A DNA stretch of 64,000 nucleotides from Desulfoscipio geothermicus DSM 3669. Lineage in GTDB: Bacteria; Bacillota; Desulfotomaculia; Desulfotomaculales; Desulfallaceae. The translations under genes and the position numbers were made by a program. Position 1 is the first letter of the stretch; every line of letters begins with the position of its first letter. Where the stretch lies: NCBI RefSeq assembly GCF_900115975.1, contig NZ_FOYM01000007.1, positions 1-64,000 of the forward strand. The letters run 5' to 3'. The notes under the pieces were generated by a model that was given only the letters and a program-made list of their open reading frames with translations, had not been told where the DNA came from and searched no databases. This document shows positions 48,378 through 57,421 of the stretch, piece by piece.

Positions 48378-49316
48378 GTGCAAGTTTACAGTAACTGGAT
48401 AAACTTACATAAAAAACATGATAATTTGGTTGTTGGACTGGGCAATTTTGATGGCATACACCTGGGACACCAGAAACTGATTGGTGATCTTGTGTCCAGG
48501 GCGCGGGCGGCCGGGGCGACACCGGCCGTTTTCACCTTTGTTCCCCACCCCTTGACGGTGTTGAATCCCGAAGGCGCGCCGCCGATGCTTTTGCCACAGG
48601 ATCTGAAACAGGAGATGTTTGCCGGACTGGGCGTAGAAGTGCTTGTTGTCATTCCGTTCACCCGCGAATTTGCCCGTATGTACCCCGAAGACTTTATTAC
48701 CACGGTATTGCACCGGCACTTGGCGGCTCGGGCCGTATACGTGGGGTACAATTATACATTTGGCCACATGGGCCGGGGTACGCCGGAACTGTTAAAGCAA
48801 TACGGCGATGAACTGGGTTTTGCCGTGGAAGTGATCAAGCCCGTTACCGTGGACGGCAAGCCGGTGAGCAGCACTTTAATCAGGAGCCTGCTGGCTGACG
48901 GTGAAATTGCCCAGGCCAGAAAATACCTTGGCTATTGTCCGATTGTTGAGGGCGAAGTGGTTTACGGTGAAAGACGCGGCAATACCCTTGGTTTTCCCAC
49001 GGCCAACTTGGAAGTAGAAAGCAACTTGTTGGTTCCGGCCAACGGGGTTTACTCGGTCAAAGTCAGGGTGGGTCGGGAAATCTACTGGGGTGTGACCAAT
49101 ATCGGCATCAAACCCACGTTTCACGGTAATGCGTATGCACGGACCATCGAGGTGCATTTACTGGACTTTTGCGGTAATTTATACGGAAGAAAAATGAGGG
49201 TATATTTTATTCGCCGCTTGCGGGAAGAAAAAAGGTTCCACTCGGTTGGAGAACTGGTAAAGCAAATTCAAAGGGATATCAACGAAGCCCGGGTGGATGC
49301 CGCCGGGCAAGTATAA
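48378..49316 (+). CDS. ribF: bifunctional riboflavin kinase / FAD synthetase
   Basis: 312 residues from GTG 48378 (GTGGAGG upstream). FAD synthetase part: VGLGNFDGIHLGHQKLI (HxGH) and SSTLIRSLLADGEIAQA (ISSTLIR-like). Riboflavin kinase part: GNTLGFPTANLE, VTNIGIKPTF, EVHLLDF. Makes FMN and FAD. End of the rimP-ribF operon; no clear terminator follows. Confidence 0.96.
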   Translation: MQVYSNWINLHKKHDNLVVGLGNFDGIHLGHQKLIGDLVSRARAAGATPAVFTFVPHPLTVLNPEGAPPMLLPQDLKQEMFAGLGVEVLVVIPFTREFARMYPEDFITTVLHRHLAARAVYVGYNYTFGHMGRGTPELLKQYGDELGFAVEVIKPVTVDGKPVSSTLIRSLLADGEIAQARKYLGYCPIVEGEVVYGERRGNTLGFPTANLEVESNLLVPANGVYSVKVRVGREIYWGVTNIGIKPTFHGNAYARTIEVHLLDFCGNLYGRKMRVYFIRRLREEKRFHSVGELVKQIQRDINEARVDAAGQV

Positions 49317-49369
49317 AGCGTTTGTAAAGGTAATATATATTATTAAGTAAGGTTATGCAGTGGTTATTT

Positions 49370-49489
49370 CAGAATACAGAAGTCAGAAGTCAGAATTTAG
49401 TAGTATATTTTAGAATACAGAACTAAGAAATCAGAAATCAGAATTCAGTATAAGAATATATTTTTATTATTCTGACTTCTGAATTCTAT
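49370..49489. repeat. cluster of direct and inverted AGAAGTCAGAATTC-like repeats
   Basis: CAGAAGTCAGAAGTCAGAATT (first copy near 49376-49396), a second copy with AAATC instead of AAGTC (about 49421-49448), and inverted counterparts at 49470-49488: CAGAAGTCAGA against TCTGACTTCTG, and AGAATTCAG (49440-49448) against CTGAATTCT (49480-49488). The array fills most of the 290-base gap after ribF and can fold into long hairpins. Low-complexity repeats of this wording occur in other bacterial genomes, so this is probably a dispersed repeat and not a gene. Confidence 0.75.
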
Positions 49490-49605
49490 TACGAACAAGT
49501 TTACTTGTAAGATGTAATGTGCTAAAATATACTAGGTTTCCGGTAAAAATAGTGCTTTTTTTTCATAATAACGTCCCGAAATGAAAGAAGGGAGACGTTA
49601 GGTTA

Positions 49606-49833
49606 ATGGGGGTACCCAAATTCGATTCGCCGGAAGAAGAAATCAAAAAATGGCTGAATCACATTGCCCTTATTTGTTTAAGCGAAGATTTTCAGGATTT
49701 GAAGAAAGAATTAGAAAAAATATACATGCAGTCAGATGTAGAAAACGTACAAGTAGCAGCCTTTCAGGATGCCCTTTATGCTTTTTTGGCGCAAGAAGAA
49801 GATGAACTTGCCTGCCAAACGGGAGCAAACTGA
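49606..49833 (+). CDS. small acidic protein of unknown function
   Basis: 75 residues, MGVPKFDSPEEEIKKWLNHI start, predicted mostly helical and acidic (EEDELACQTGAN end). Not recognised. Its end approaches the next small gene closely, so the two form a bicistron between ribF and rpsO. GGGAG upstream. Could be the antidote of a toxin-antitoxin-like pair, but there is no motif for that. Confidence 0.6.
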   Translation: MGVPKFDSPEEEIKKWLNHIALICLSEDFQDLKKELEKIYMQSDVENVQVAAFQDALYAFLAQEEDELACQTGAN

Positions 49834-49840
49834 TTTTACC

Positions 49841-50068
49841 ATGGAAATTAAAGTGATTATAACGGAACATGCGCGCAAGCGGTTGCGTGATTTTCGGCAG
49901 GATAAAATTACCACCGCGGATATTATAACGGCCGCCAACAGCATACCGGGCCGGATACCTACGGCGACGCGGTTCAGGGGGTTCTTCGCTAAGTCAGGGC
50001 GTATGTTTGATATTGTAGCCAAGGATATTGAGGTTGGCCGGTTGGTTATAACTATTATAGGCAAGTAA
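49841..50068 (+). CDS. DUF4258-like small protein
   Basis: 75 residues from ATG 49841 (ATG 49802 would add 13). ITEHARKRLRDFRQDKITTADII followed by FRGFFAKSGRMFDIVAKDIEVGRLVITII resembles the DUF4258 pattern: His-Ala-x-x-Arg near the N terminus, an acidic loop, then beta strands. Proteins of this RelE-like fold are often toxins or phage-linked. Paired with the preceding small gene. Function unknown; no ribosome binding site decides the start. Confidence 0.6.
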   Translation: MEIKVIITEHARKRLRDFRQDKITTADIITAANSIPGRIPTATRFRGFFAKSGRMFDIVAKDIEVGRLVITIIGK

Positions 50069-50088
50069 TACAAATTTTTATATATGAA

Positions 50089-50138
50089 CTGTTAGCTAGG
50101 GGATACGCTTATCTCCGGCGATTTTACTTGGCTAGCAG
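50089..50138 (+). ncRNA. structured leader of rpsO (S15 autoregulation candidate)
   Basis: CTGTTAGCTAGG (50089-50100) pairs over twelve positions, with three G-U pairs, with CTTGGCTAGCAG (50127-50138). Inside, GGATA and TATCT form a smaller stem. The rpsO ribosome binding site starts 15 bases after the long stem. S15 is known to bind its own mRNA leader in several bacteria; whether this structure does so is inferred. Confidence 0.55.
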
Positions 50139-50167
50139 CGATTACAAAATGCAAGGAGGTGAGCACC

Positions 50168-50437
50168 GTGGCTTTGTCAACGACTGATAAACAGTCCGTT
50201 ATTGACAGCTTCAAGCTGCATGAAAACGATACCGGGTCCCCTGAGGTGCAAGTGGCGATATTGACCAAACGCATAAACCACCTGACGGAGCATCTTAAGA
50301 TTCATAAAAAGGATCACCATTCACGGCGCGGGCTGCTTAAAATGGTCGGTCAGCGCCGGGCCCTGTTGAATTATCTTAAGGACTGCGATTTTAATCGTTA
50401 CCGTGAGTTAATCGACAAATTGGGTTTGCGCAAATAA
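50168..50437 (+). CDS. rpsO: 30S ribosomal protein S15
   Basis: 89 residues from GTG 50168 ([15 protein letters not shown]) with AAGGAGGTG upstream; GTG 50159 would overlap that site. S15 blocks: [23 protein letters not shown]-like, [21 protein letters not shown] and [12 protein letters not shown]. Normal length. Confidence 0.97.
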   Translation: MALSTTDKQSVIDSFKLHENDTGSPEVQVAILTKRINHLTEHLKIHKKDHHSRRGLLKMVGQRRALLNYLKDCDFNRYRELIDKLGLRK

Positions 50438-50461
50438 AAAGCGGGCTAGTCCCCGCTTTTT
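50436..50461 (+). terminator. Rho-independent terminator after rpsO
   Basis: AAAAAGCGGG (50436-50445) and CCCGCTTTTT (50452-50461) with a six-base loop, overlapping the stop codon. It separates rpsO from pnp. Confidence 0.88.
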
Positions 50462-50607
50462 ACATTTTATGCCAGGAATTTTGTGTCGGGGACTGATGTC
50501 AGATGTTTTTTTATATTCCAGGCAGGATATAATACTGAATATGTAGAATGATCTTATTTTATTGTAAAAAAATACTATAACCAGTTTTTAATCTTAATTG
50601 GACGAAG

Positions 50608-50667
50608 AAAGGAGGTTATTCGGTTTTATTTTCGGAAAATCAACAGATGACCGAATGTAAGGCCGAA
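50608..50667 (+). promoter_or_regulatory. pnp leader with remote Shine-Dalgarno sequence and nested TTCGG/CCGAA hairpins
   Basis: AAAGGAGG (50608-50615) is 66 bases before the pnp ATG, and no ribosome binding site lies at the usual place. ATTCGGT (50618-50624) pairs with ACCGAAT (50650-50656), or TTCGG copies at 50619 and 50631 pair with CCGAA copies at 50663 and 50651 in a nested fold. Folding would bring the site to about 16 bases from the ATG. Pnp leaders are autoregulated through structured RNA in E. coli. A TATAAT at 50528-50533 may be the -10 of the promoter, with no good -35. Confidence 0.4.
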
Positions 50668-50680
50668 ATATAAGCAAAAT

Positions 50681-52903
50681 ATGCAGCAGCAAATATTAAG
50701 TAAAGATATTGAAATTGGTGGCAGGATAATGACAGTGGAAACGGGCCGGGTGGCCAAGCAGGCCGGGGGCGCCGTACTGGTGCGTTATGGAGATACTGTC
50801 GTTCTCGTCACCGCCACTATGGCCAGGCGGATCAGGGAAGGCATAGATTTTTTTCCGCTGACCGTTGATTACGAGGAACGCCTTTATGCAGTGGGTAAAA
50901 TACCGGGGGGGTTTATTAAAAGGGAAGGGCGCCCCAGTGAAAAGGCCACCCTTACGTCAAGGCTGATCGACAGGCCCATCCGCCCTCTGTTCCCCAAAAA
51001 TATGCGCAATGAAGTGCAGGTAATCGCCCTGGTATTATCTGTGGACCAGGATAACCCGCCGGAAATGGCAGCCATGGTGGGTGCTTCGGCGGCTCTGCAC
51101 ATTTCCGAAATTCCCTTTAACGGCCCCATCGGCGGTGTTATTGTCGGGCGGGTGGGTGGTAATTTTATCATCAACCCAAATGTGCAAGATATGGAAAAGA
51201 GTGATATGCATCTGGTTGTAGCCGGTACCAGGGATGCGGTGATGATGGTAGAGGCCGGCGCCAAAGAAGTGCCGGAAGAAACGATGTTGGAAGGCATCAT
51301 ACACGGCCACGAAAAAATCAAGGAAATTGTACAGTTTATCGAAGATTTCCGCCGGGAAGCGCTGGAAATGGGACTGGCCAAGGAAAAATATGAACCGGCT
51401 CTGGTGGAAATTGAAGAAGAGATGGAAAACGCCATTACGGCCAGAATTACCGAAGATATCAAGTCGGCTGTTCAAGAATGCATCGTCAAACAGCTAGCCA
51501 AGAAAGAACGGGAGGCCTTACTGGACGAGGTTAAAGAAAAACTGGCGACGGAATTGCTGGAAGAATACCCGGAACAGGAACAAGCCATCGCCAAGGTTAT
51601 AGAAAACGTAGAAAAGAAAATAGTACGCCGCTATATACTGGTAGACCGGGTGCGCGTGGATGGCCGGGCCCTTAATGAGATAAGGCCTATCAACGTGGAA
51701 GTGGGACTATTGCCGCGTACTCACGGGTCGGGCCTGTTCACCCGCGGACAAACCCAGGTTCTTTCCATAGTTACGCTGGGTGCCATATCCGATGAACAAA
51801 TCCTGGACGGTCTTGGTATAGAAGAAAGAAAACGCTTTATGCACCATTATAATTTTCCGCCTTTCAGTACCGGAGAGACTAAACCGATGCGTTCCCCGGG
51901 CAGGCGGGAAATCGGTCACGGCGCGCTGGCCGAGCGGGCCCTGGAGCCGCTGATTCCACCGGAAGAAAAATTTCCCTATACTCTTCGGATTGTTTCGGAG
52001 GTAGTGGAAAGCAACGGCTCCACTTCCATGGGGAGCGTTTGTGCCAGTTGCTTGGCCCTGATGGATGCCGGCGTACCCATCAAGGCTCCCGTAGCCGGCG
52101 TGGCCATGGGTTTAATTAAAGAGGGCGATGAATTTGCCGTGCTGACGGACATTCAGGGACTGGAGGACCATCTGGGGGATATGGACTTCAAGGTAGCCGG
52201 TACGGCAAAAGGTGTCACGGCGCTGCAAATGGACATCAAAATTGCCGGCATCAACCGGAACATTCTGCAGGTGGCCCTGGGGCAGGCCCATGAAGGGCGT
52301 ATGCACATTCTGGGTAAAATGACCGAGGTAATAGCCAAGCCCAGGGTGGAAATGTCGCCTTATGCGCCCAGGATTATCCAGACCTCCATCCATCCGGATA
52401 AAATCAGAGACGTTATCGGGCCCGGAGGGAAAATTATTAGAAAAATTATTGAGGAAACCGGCGTAGATATCGACATTGAAGATGACGGCAGGGTATTCAT
52501 TGCAGCAGTTGACCCCGCAGCCGGTCAAAGTGCTTTATCTATTATCGAAAAGTTGACCAAGGAAGTAGAAAGCGGGCAGATTTACCTGGGCAAAGTGGTA
52601 AAAGTAACCGACTTCGGCTGTTTTGTCGAGATCATACCCGGAGTACTCGGTTTGCCGGGCAAAGAAGGTCTGGTGCATATTTCACAATTGGCCCATGAAC
52701 GGGTAAACAAGGTGGAGGACGTAGTTAAAGAAGGAGATATGATTGAAGTTAAAGTAATCGGCTACGATAACCAGGGGCGGTTAAAGCTGTCCCGCAAGGA
52801 CGTCACCCCGGCCCCCGAAGGCGCCAAGGAGAATCAAGATAAGCCCCGGGAGCTACGCCGGCCGCACCGCAACCAGCGTCGCCAGCACCACAAGAGCAAC
52901 TAA
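50681..52903 (+). CDS. pnp: polyribonucleotide nucleotidyltransferase
   Basis: 740 residues. Two RNase PH-like halves: first [55 protein letters not shown]; second [51 protein letters not shown]. Then a KH domain ([23 protein letters not shown]) and an S1 domain ([18 protein letters not shown]). Short basic tail. 3'-5' phosphorolytic RNA decay. Confidence 0.97.
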   Translation: MQQQILSKDIEIGGRIMTVETGRVAKQAGGAVLVRYGDTVVLVTATMARRIREGIDFFPLTVDYEERLYAVGKIPGGFIKREGRPSEKATLTSRLIDRPIRPLFPKNMRNEVQVIALVLSVDQDNPPEMAAMVGASAALHISEIPFNGPIGGVIVGRVGGNFIINPNVQDMEKSDMHLVVAGTRDAVMMVEAGAKEVPEETMLEGIIHGHEKIKEIVQFIEDFRREALEMGLAKEKYEPALVEIEEEMENAITARITEDIKSAVQECIVKQLAKKEREALLDEVKEKLATELLEEYPEQEQAIAKVIENVEKKIVRRYILVDRVRVDGRALNEIRPINVEVGLLPRTHGSGLFTRGQTQVLSIVTLGAISDEQILDGLGIEERKRFMHHYNFPPFSTGETKPMRSPGRREIGHGALAERALEPLIPPEEKFPYTLRIVSEVVESNGSTSMGSVCASCLALMDAGVPIKAPVAGVAMGLIKEGDEFAVLTDIQGLEDHLGDMDFKVAGTAKGVTALQMDIKIAGINRNILQVALGQAHEGRMHILGKMTEVIAKPRVEMSPYAPRIIQTSIHPDKIRDVIGPGGKIIRKIIEETGVDIDIEDDGRVFIAAVDPAAGQSALSIIEKLTKEVESGQIYLGKVVKVTDFGCFVEIIPGVLGLPGKEGLVHISQLAHERVNKVEDVVKEGDMIEVKVIGYDNQGRLKLSRKDVTPAPEGAKENQDKPRELRRPHRNQRRQHHKSN

Positions 52904-52910
52904 GTTTGAT

Positions 52911-52943
52911 AACCCCTTAAACTAAATTAGGGGTTTATTTTTT
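52911..52943 (+). terminator. Rho-independent terminator after pnp
   Basis: AACCCCT (52911-52917) and AGGGGTT (52929-52935) followed by TATTTTTT. Confidence 0.85.
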
Positions 52944-52957
52944 GGAGGTCGGGAAGC

Positions 52958-53635
52958 ATGTCACTGGAATTGTTTGGATATAAAAGCGTGCGCGAAAAGA
53001 TTGACCGGGAAAAACAATGGATGAAGAATAATTTCGCCGATTGTCCGGTGCAGTATCACCCGGAGGCTGCCTGGCGGGACAACGCGGTTATTTGCCGGCT
53101 ATCGTTGTTAAAACAGTATTGTGATACGTTTGGAATCTACCAGATACTGAATAAGGAATTTAATGACGCTTTGGCGTGGGAAATAAAACAACTGGCATTA
53201 TCGCCGGTGCTGGAGGTCGGGGCCGGCCGCGGCGATCTGGCGGCTGCATTGCGCGCTCGGGGAATTGAAGTGACGGCCGTGGATAATTACTCAGAGTTTT
53301 CGGCCGGCGCCGGGGGCAGTAATGATTGCCGGCCGTTAAACATGGATTTCCGGGAAGCGCTGGAACAATACCAGCCCCGTCTGGTATTATGCAGCTGGAT
53401 GCCCGAAGGGCAGGATTGGACCCGGGATTTTAGGGAGGCCGAATCTGTCAAGGCGTATATATTAATCGGTGAGGAAGAAAAAAATATTTGGTTTGAATTT
53501 ACGGGTTGGCGCAGTAGAATTCTCAAGGGGCCAAATAAATGGTCCCTCTGCAGACTTGACCACGGAGTGGATTTTGACAAGCCGGAACTCTGGTGGAGGC
53601 ACTCCAAAATTATACTATACGAGCGGATAGAGTGA
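52958..53635 (+). CDS. class I SAM-dependent methyltransferase-like protein
   Basis: 225 residues. The glycine-rich motif I VLEVGAGRGDLAAALRA with the acidic end of strand 2 (IEVTAVDN) indicates a Rossmann-type SAM-binding fold (about 88-120), followed by LVLCSWMPEGQDW (about 140-152). Residues around are not family-diagnostic and the substrate is unknown. GGAGGT precedes ATG 52958. The gene sits between pnp and ylxY, where Bacillus has none. Confidence 0.75.
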   Translation: MSLELFGYKSVREKIDREKQWMKNNFADCPVQYHPEAAWRDNAVICRLSLLKQYCDTFGIYQILNKEFNDALAWEIKQLALSPVLEVGAGRGDLAAALRARGIEVTAVDNYSEFSAGAGGSNDCRPLNMDFREALEQYQPRLVLCSWMPEGQDWTRDFREAESVKAYILIGEEEKNIWFEFTGWRSRILKGPNKWSLCRLDHGVDFDKPELWWRHSKIILYERIE

Positions 53636-53670
53636 ATGGGGATTTAAAAAATTAAAAACAATCTGTGATG

Positions 53671-53706
53671 AAAACCTGTCTTTGGTGAGACGGGTTTTTG
53701 TTTTTT
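53671..53706 (+). terminator. Rho-independent terminator after the methyltransferase gene
   Basis: AAAACCTGTCT (53671-53681) and AGACGGGTTTT (53688-53698), one G-U pair, followed by TGTTTTTTG. Confidence 0.85.
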
Positions 53707-53770
53707 GTGCATTGGCGGGTGTCGGGTTGAATAAATTTAAAGCGAACATTATTCAAGGGGGGAATAAACA

Positions 53771-54502
53771 ATTTTTATTTTAATTGATCGCTTTCGGTTA
53801 TTAAAAAATTTAATTATCGTCGGTGCGATCTTTTTGGCGGTGCTGCTCGGGTGGACCTGCATTCGCCAGGGCAAAGTTTCGGCTATGGTCGCTGAGCCGG
53901 TGTACCAGGGCAATGAAGAGGTCAAGGCCGTTGCTTTAACCTGTAATGTGTTCTGGGGTGAAGAATATATCGGCCGTATGCTGGAAATTTTGGAAGAAAA
54001 AAATGTGCGGATGACTTTTTTTATCGGGGGCACCTGGGCAGAGAAGTTTCCTGATTTGGTGCGCAAGATTCACGCCGGGGACCACGAGATTGGCAGCCAT
54101 GGTTATGCTCACCCGCACCCGGACCAAATATCCCGCGAAGCCAATAAACGTGACATTGCCAAGGCAGAGAAGGTTATTCAGGATATCACCGGCGAAAAAC
54201 CGGTTTTATACGCTCCGCCTTACGGGGAAAGGGGAACCGCAGTGCTGCAGGCTGCTAGAGATATGGGTTATCGCACCATACTGTGGAGTATCGACACCAT
54301 TGACTGGCAGCGACCTGCCCCGGAAGTAATCAGGGACCGGGTAATGGGTAGAATCCACAATGGCGCAATCGTGCTCATGCACCCCACCGCTCCCACGGCG
54401 CACGCCCTACCGGACATCATTGCCGGTTTGCAGGGGCGGGGGTACCGGCTGGTGCCGGTAGGAGAATTGTTAAAAGAGTCACCTCATAAAAATGAAGGTT
54501 AG
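53771..54502 (+). CDS. ylxY: YlxY-type polysaccharide deacetylase family protein, catalytic Asp pair replaced
   Basis: 243 residues if translation starts at ATT 53771, where AAGGGGGG lies about eight bases upstream. The first standard start (TTG 53834) would cut the membrane anchor in half. From ATT the start reads M-F-I-L-I-DRFRLLKN followed by a hydrophobic helix, a good signal anchor. NodB fold: VALTCNVFWGEEYIGRMLEIL in place of the usual TFDDG, TFFIGGTWAEKFPDLV, EIGSHGYAHPHPD, APPYGERG, TILWSIDTIDWQ, IVLMHPT. The DD metal/catalytic pair is missing, as in YlxY/PdaB-like sporulation proteins. The place after pnp matches ylxY of Bacillus. Confidence 0.85.
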   Translation: MFILIDRFRLLKNLIIVGAIFLAVLLGWTCIRQGKVSAMVAEPVYQGNEEVKAVALTCNVFWGEEYIGRMLEILEEKNVRMTFFIGGTWAEKFPDLVRKIHAGDHEIGSHGYAHPHPDQISREANKRDIAKAEKVIQDITGEKPVLYAPPYGERGTAVLQAARDMGYRTILWSIDTIDWQRPAPEVIRDRVMGRIHNGAIVLMHPTAPTAHALPDIIAGLQGRGYRLVPVGELLKESPHKNEG

Positions 54503-54549
54503 GGGTAAATCTAAAGACAACATCAATCATAGTATGGGGTGAGATAATA

Positions 54550-55689
54550 TTGCGTTTTAAAACTGCCGTCGCGTGGGGTTTATTTTTTTGCCTGTCCCTT
54601 GTGTTTTTGGGGCCCCGGGCAGGGTGGGGGAACCGCGCTTTCCTGCCGGTCATCAGCGCTGAATCCGCCGTATTGATGGATGTTGATACCGGTCAGATAT
54701 TATACAGCAAGAACCACCTGCAGCAAAGACCCATGGCCAGTACCACCAAGGTCATGACGGCGCTGATAGCCCTGGCGGCCGCGGATACGGACGGCATTAT
54801 CAAGATAAGCCCCCGGGCTGCGGCGGTGGGTGAGTCGTCCATGTACCTACGGGAGGGGGAAGCCCTTGCGCTGAAACATGTCTTGTACGGCGCGCTCTTA
54901 CGCTCCGGCAACGATGCCTGTGTGGCCATAGCGGAACACGCGGCCGGGTCGGAGGAAGCGTTTGTTTTACTGATGAATGAAAAGGCTGCGCTGATCGGTG
55001 CCGACAGCACCCATTTTTGCAATACCAACGGCCTACCAGCGCCGGGTCATTATTCAACTGCCCAGGACCTGGCGCTTATTGCGCGTAACGCCTTGCACGA
55101 CCCGTTGTTCTGTCGGATTGTCAAAACGCGTTTTAAAACTGTTAAAGGGTTGGGAGGGGTAACGCATTACTTGAAAAATACCAATAAATTACTCTGGCAG
55201 TACCCGGGGGCTGACGGTGTCAAGACCGGAACCACCATGGAAGCGGGAAAATGTTTGATAGCTTCGGCCACCGTTGATGACAGGCGTTTATTGGCCGTAA
55301 TATTAAACGGCCCCGACCGGTTCAGGGACGCTGAGAACTTGCTGGACTACGGGTTTAATGAATTCAAAGCGGTAAGGGCGGCTTATGCGGGAGAAATTTA
55401 CGGGCGTGTTCAGGTTTTAAATGGCTTAAGTGAATCGGTGCCGGCCAGGATAGCGAATGATATAACAATCAATATACATAGCGATGGGGTAGATGAGGTG
55501 GAAAAAAAAGTAACCATGCTGCGCAGTGTGCAGGCGCCGGTACGGGAAGGCCAATTACTGGGTAAAATAACGGTGATTGTAAACGGTGCTGCAGTGGATT
55601 CGAGCTTAATCGTAGCGGAAAGCGCGGTTGGCAACTTGAGTCCGGTGCGCAAACTGACAAATAAAGTCATAAATACAGTAATAAGGTAG
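54550..55689 (+). CDS. dacF: D-alanyl-D-alanine carboxypeptidase, DacF/S11 family
   Basis: 379 residues from TTG 54550. N-terminal signal peptide (FKTAVAWGLFFCLSLVFLG). Penicillin-binding motifs: MASTTKVMTAL (SxxK, about 58-63), LLRSGNDACVA (SxN), GADGVKTGTT (KTG). C-terminal PBP5-like beta domain (about 275-360). Exported; trims peptidoglycan stem peptides, and DacF-type enzymes act in cortex synthesis during sporulation. Confidence 0.94.
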   Translation: MRFKTAVAWGLFFCLSLVFLGPRAGWGNRAFLPVISAESAVLMDVDTGQILYSKNHLQQRPMASTTKVMTALIALAAADTDGIIKISPRAAAVGESSMYLREGEALALKHVLYGALLRSGNDACVAIAEHAAGSEEAFVLLMNEKAALIGADSTHFCNTNGLPAPGHYSTAQDLALIARNALHDPLFCRIVKTRFKTVKGLGGVTHYLKNTNKLLWQYPGADGVKTGTTMEAGKCLIASATVDDRRLLAVILNGPDRFRDAENLLDYGFNEFKAVRAAYAGEIYGRVQVLNGLSESVPARIANDITINIHSDGVDEVEKKVTMLRSVQAPVREGQLLGKITVIVNGAAVDSSLIVAESAVGNLSPVRKLTNKVINTVIR

Positions 55690-55703
55690 TAAATCGATTG
55701 TTA

Positions 55704-56006
55704 TAACTATTCGCCAAAACATTTGACTGCTGTGGTATTGCTCATAAGCGAACGACTTGCGTAGCGCCGGTATCAGCACCCGGGAAAAGCTTTTAGGTAA
55801 CCGGATAGCGGCGCGAAACCAGTGGCTCACCAACAGTGTGCGATTAAACAGATGAGCTTTAAAGTCGATGTGTCAGAAATAGAAAACATATCGCGCCGCC
55901 TTTGCAGCGCCGCTAATTCGGTCCGAAGCAAGGCGTGGTGCGCATCACGCGCGGAGCACTGGAGTGAGCGCTCTAGCAATACTACAGCGGGCTTGCTGAA
56001 TAGTTA
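55704..56006. mobile_element. MITE-like non-coding element with imperfect terminal inverted repeats
   Basis: Ends TAACTATTC (55704-55712) and GAATAGTTA (55998-56006) are exact inverted copies. Further in, GCTGTGGTATTGCT (55730-55743) faces AGCAATACTACAGC (55973-55986) with one mismatch. A second inner pair is GCGGCGCGA (55808-55816) with TCGCGCCGC (55891-55899). TTGTTA occurs on both sides (55698-55703 and 56011-56016), a possible target duplication remnant. No credible gene lies inside. It fills most of the 460-base gap between dacF and mlpA. The parent transposon is not identified. Confidence 0.55.
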
Positions 56007-56152
56007 CCGGTTGTTAATAGAAATGTGTTGTTCGTTAGTTCTTTGACACAAAAACAAGGAATTTTGGTTATTGGCAAGAACATATATACAACGGAAAACA
56101 TTTAAATTCATTTTACGGGTTGTTTATTATAAATGGTACAGGGGGTAAATGT

Positions 56153-57412
56153 GTGATAAATGTAGCCGAACTGGCTAACGGGGTCAGAATACTTACCGAG
56201 CACATTCCGCATGTGCGTTCAGTTGCCGTAGGGGTTTGGGTGAATGTTGGCTCTCGGGATGAAAGCCAGCGCCTGGCCGGTATTTCACATTTTATTGAAC
56301 ACCTGATGTTTAAAGGAACCGAGAAGCGCAGCGCGAAAGACATCGCCGAAGAACTGGACGCGGTAGGCGGGCATTTGAACGCTTTCACCACCAAGGAATA
56401 TACTTGTTACTACGCCAAGGTGTTGGACGAACATTTTGGGCTGGCTGTGGATTTACTCAGCGACATGTTGTTTAATTCCCTTTTTGATAAAAAGGATATA
56501 GACCGGGAGCGTAATGTTATTTTAGAAGAGTTAAAAATGTATGAAGACGCGCCGGACGAGCTGGTGCATGATGTGTTTGCCGGCACCATCTGGAGTGGCC
56601 ACCCGCTGGGCAGGCCGATAATCGGTGATGAAAAAACTGTCCAGGAACTGACCCGGGAGGATTTACTGGACTTTTACAATAAATATTACACCCCGGGCAA
56701 TATAGTGGTCGCTGTGGCCGGTAGCTTTGACCGGGAACAGGTTATGGAGGCATTGACTGCAACGTTCGGCAAGTTGACCGGTCAGGGAAATGAACGGTTG
56801 CTGACCGCGCCTGAACCGGCCCGCCAGGTGGTCTGCCGGTATAAGGATACCGAGCAGGTTCATTTATGTATTGGCACGCCCGGTTTGGCCCTGGATAATG
56901 AAAAGATTTATGTTTTTCAAATCATAAACACCATCCTGGGCGGGGGATTGAGTTCCAGGCTGTTTCAGGAGATCAGGGAACAGCGTGGCCTGGTTTATTC
57001 GGTGTTCTCCTATCATAGTTCTTATCATGATTCCGGCCTTTTTTGCATTTATACCGGGCTGAGCAAGCAAAACGTGCGCGCCGCCCTGGAACTGGTCATT
57101 AAAGAGATTTATGACATCCGGACCAACGGGGTTCAGGCCAGGGAATTGCAACGGGCCAAAGACCAGTTGAAAGGTAATTTGCTGCTCAGCCTGGAGAATG
57201 TGAGTACCCGGATGAGTCGTTTGGGTAAATCACAACTTTATTTGGGCAAAGTTGTTTCGCCGGATGAAATCGTACGCCGCATCATGGCTGTGTCGGACAG
57301 TGATATAAGGGAATTGGCTAGAACCATGCTGAATCCTGAAAACTTCTGCCTGGCCAGCGTGGGCCCGTGGGATGACGGCGATATTTTGCGGGAAATACTC
57401 AACCAGGCGTAG
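56153..57412 (+). CDS. mlpA: M16 family zinc peptidase (MlpA/YmxG)
   Basis: 419 residues from GTG 56153 with AGGGGG upstream. Inverted zinc motif HFIEHLMFKGT (HxxEH, about 50-54) and downstream Glu in RNVILEELKMYEDAP. C-terminal domain with GGGLSSRLFQEIREQRGLVYSV (the R-Y pair of pitrilysins). Single-unit bacterial processing-peptidase-like protein. Same place as mlpA in Bacillus. Confidence 0.95.
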   Translation: MINVAELANGVRILTEHIPHVRSVAVGVWVNVGSRDESQRLAGISHFIEHLMFKGTEKRSAKDIAEELDAVGGHLNAFTTKEYTCYYAKVLDEHFGLAVDLLSDMLFNSLFDKKDIDRERNVILEELKMYEDAPDELVHDVFAGTIWSGHPLGRPIIGDEKTVQELTREDLLDFYNKYYTPGNIVVAVAGSFDREQVMEALTATFGKLTGQGNERLLTAPEPARQVVCRYKDTEQVHLCIGTPGLALDNEKIYVFQIINTILGGGLSSRLFQEIREQRGLVYSVFSYHSSYHDSGLFCIYTGLSKQNVRAALELVIKEIYDIRTNGVQARELQRAKDQLKGNLLLSLENVSTRMSRLGKSQLYLGKVVSPDEIVRRIMAVSDSDIRELARTMLNPENFCLASVGPWDDGDILREILNQA

Positions 57413-57421
57413 GGATCCGGT

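Noticed and set aside
49370-49489. CRISPR array
   Set aside because: The repeats are short, irregular and partly inverted, with no uniform spacers and no cas genes.
55822-56046. 74-codon frame inside the gap between dacF and mlpA
   Set aside because: It runs through the inverted-repeat element and has no ribosome binding site; the repeat structure explains the sequence better.
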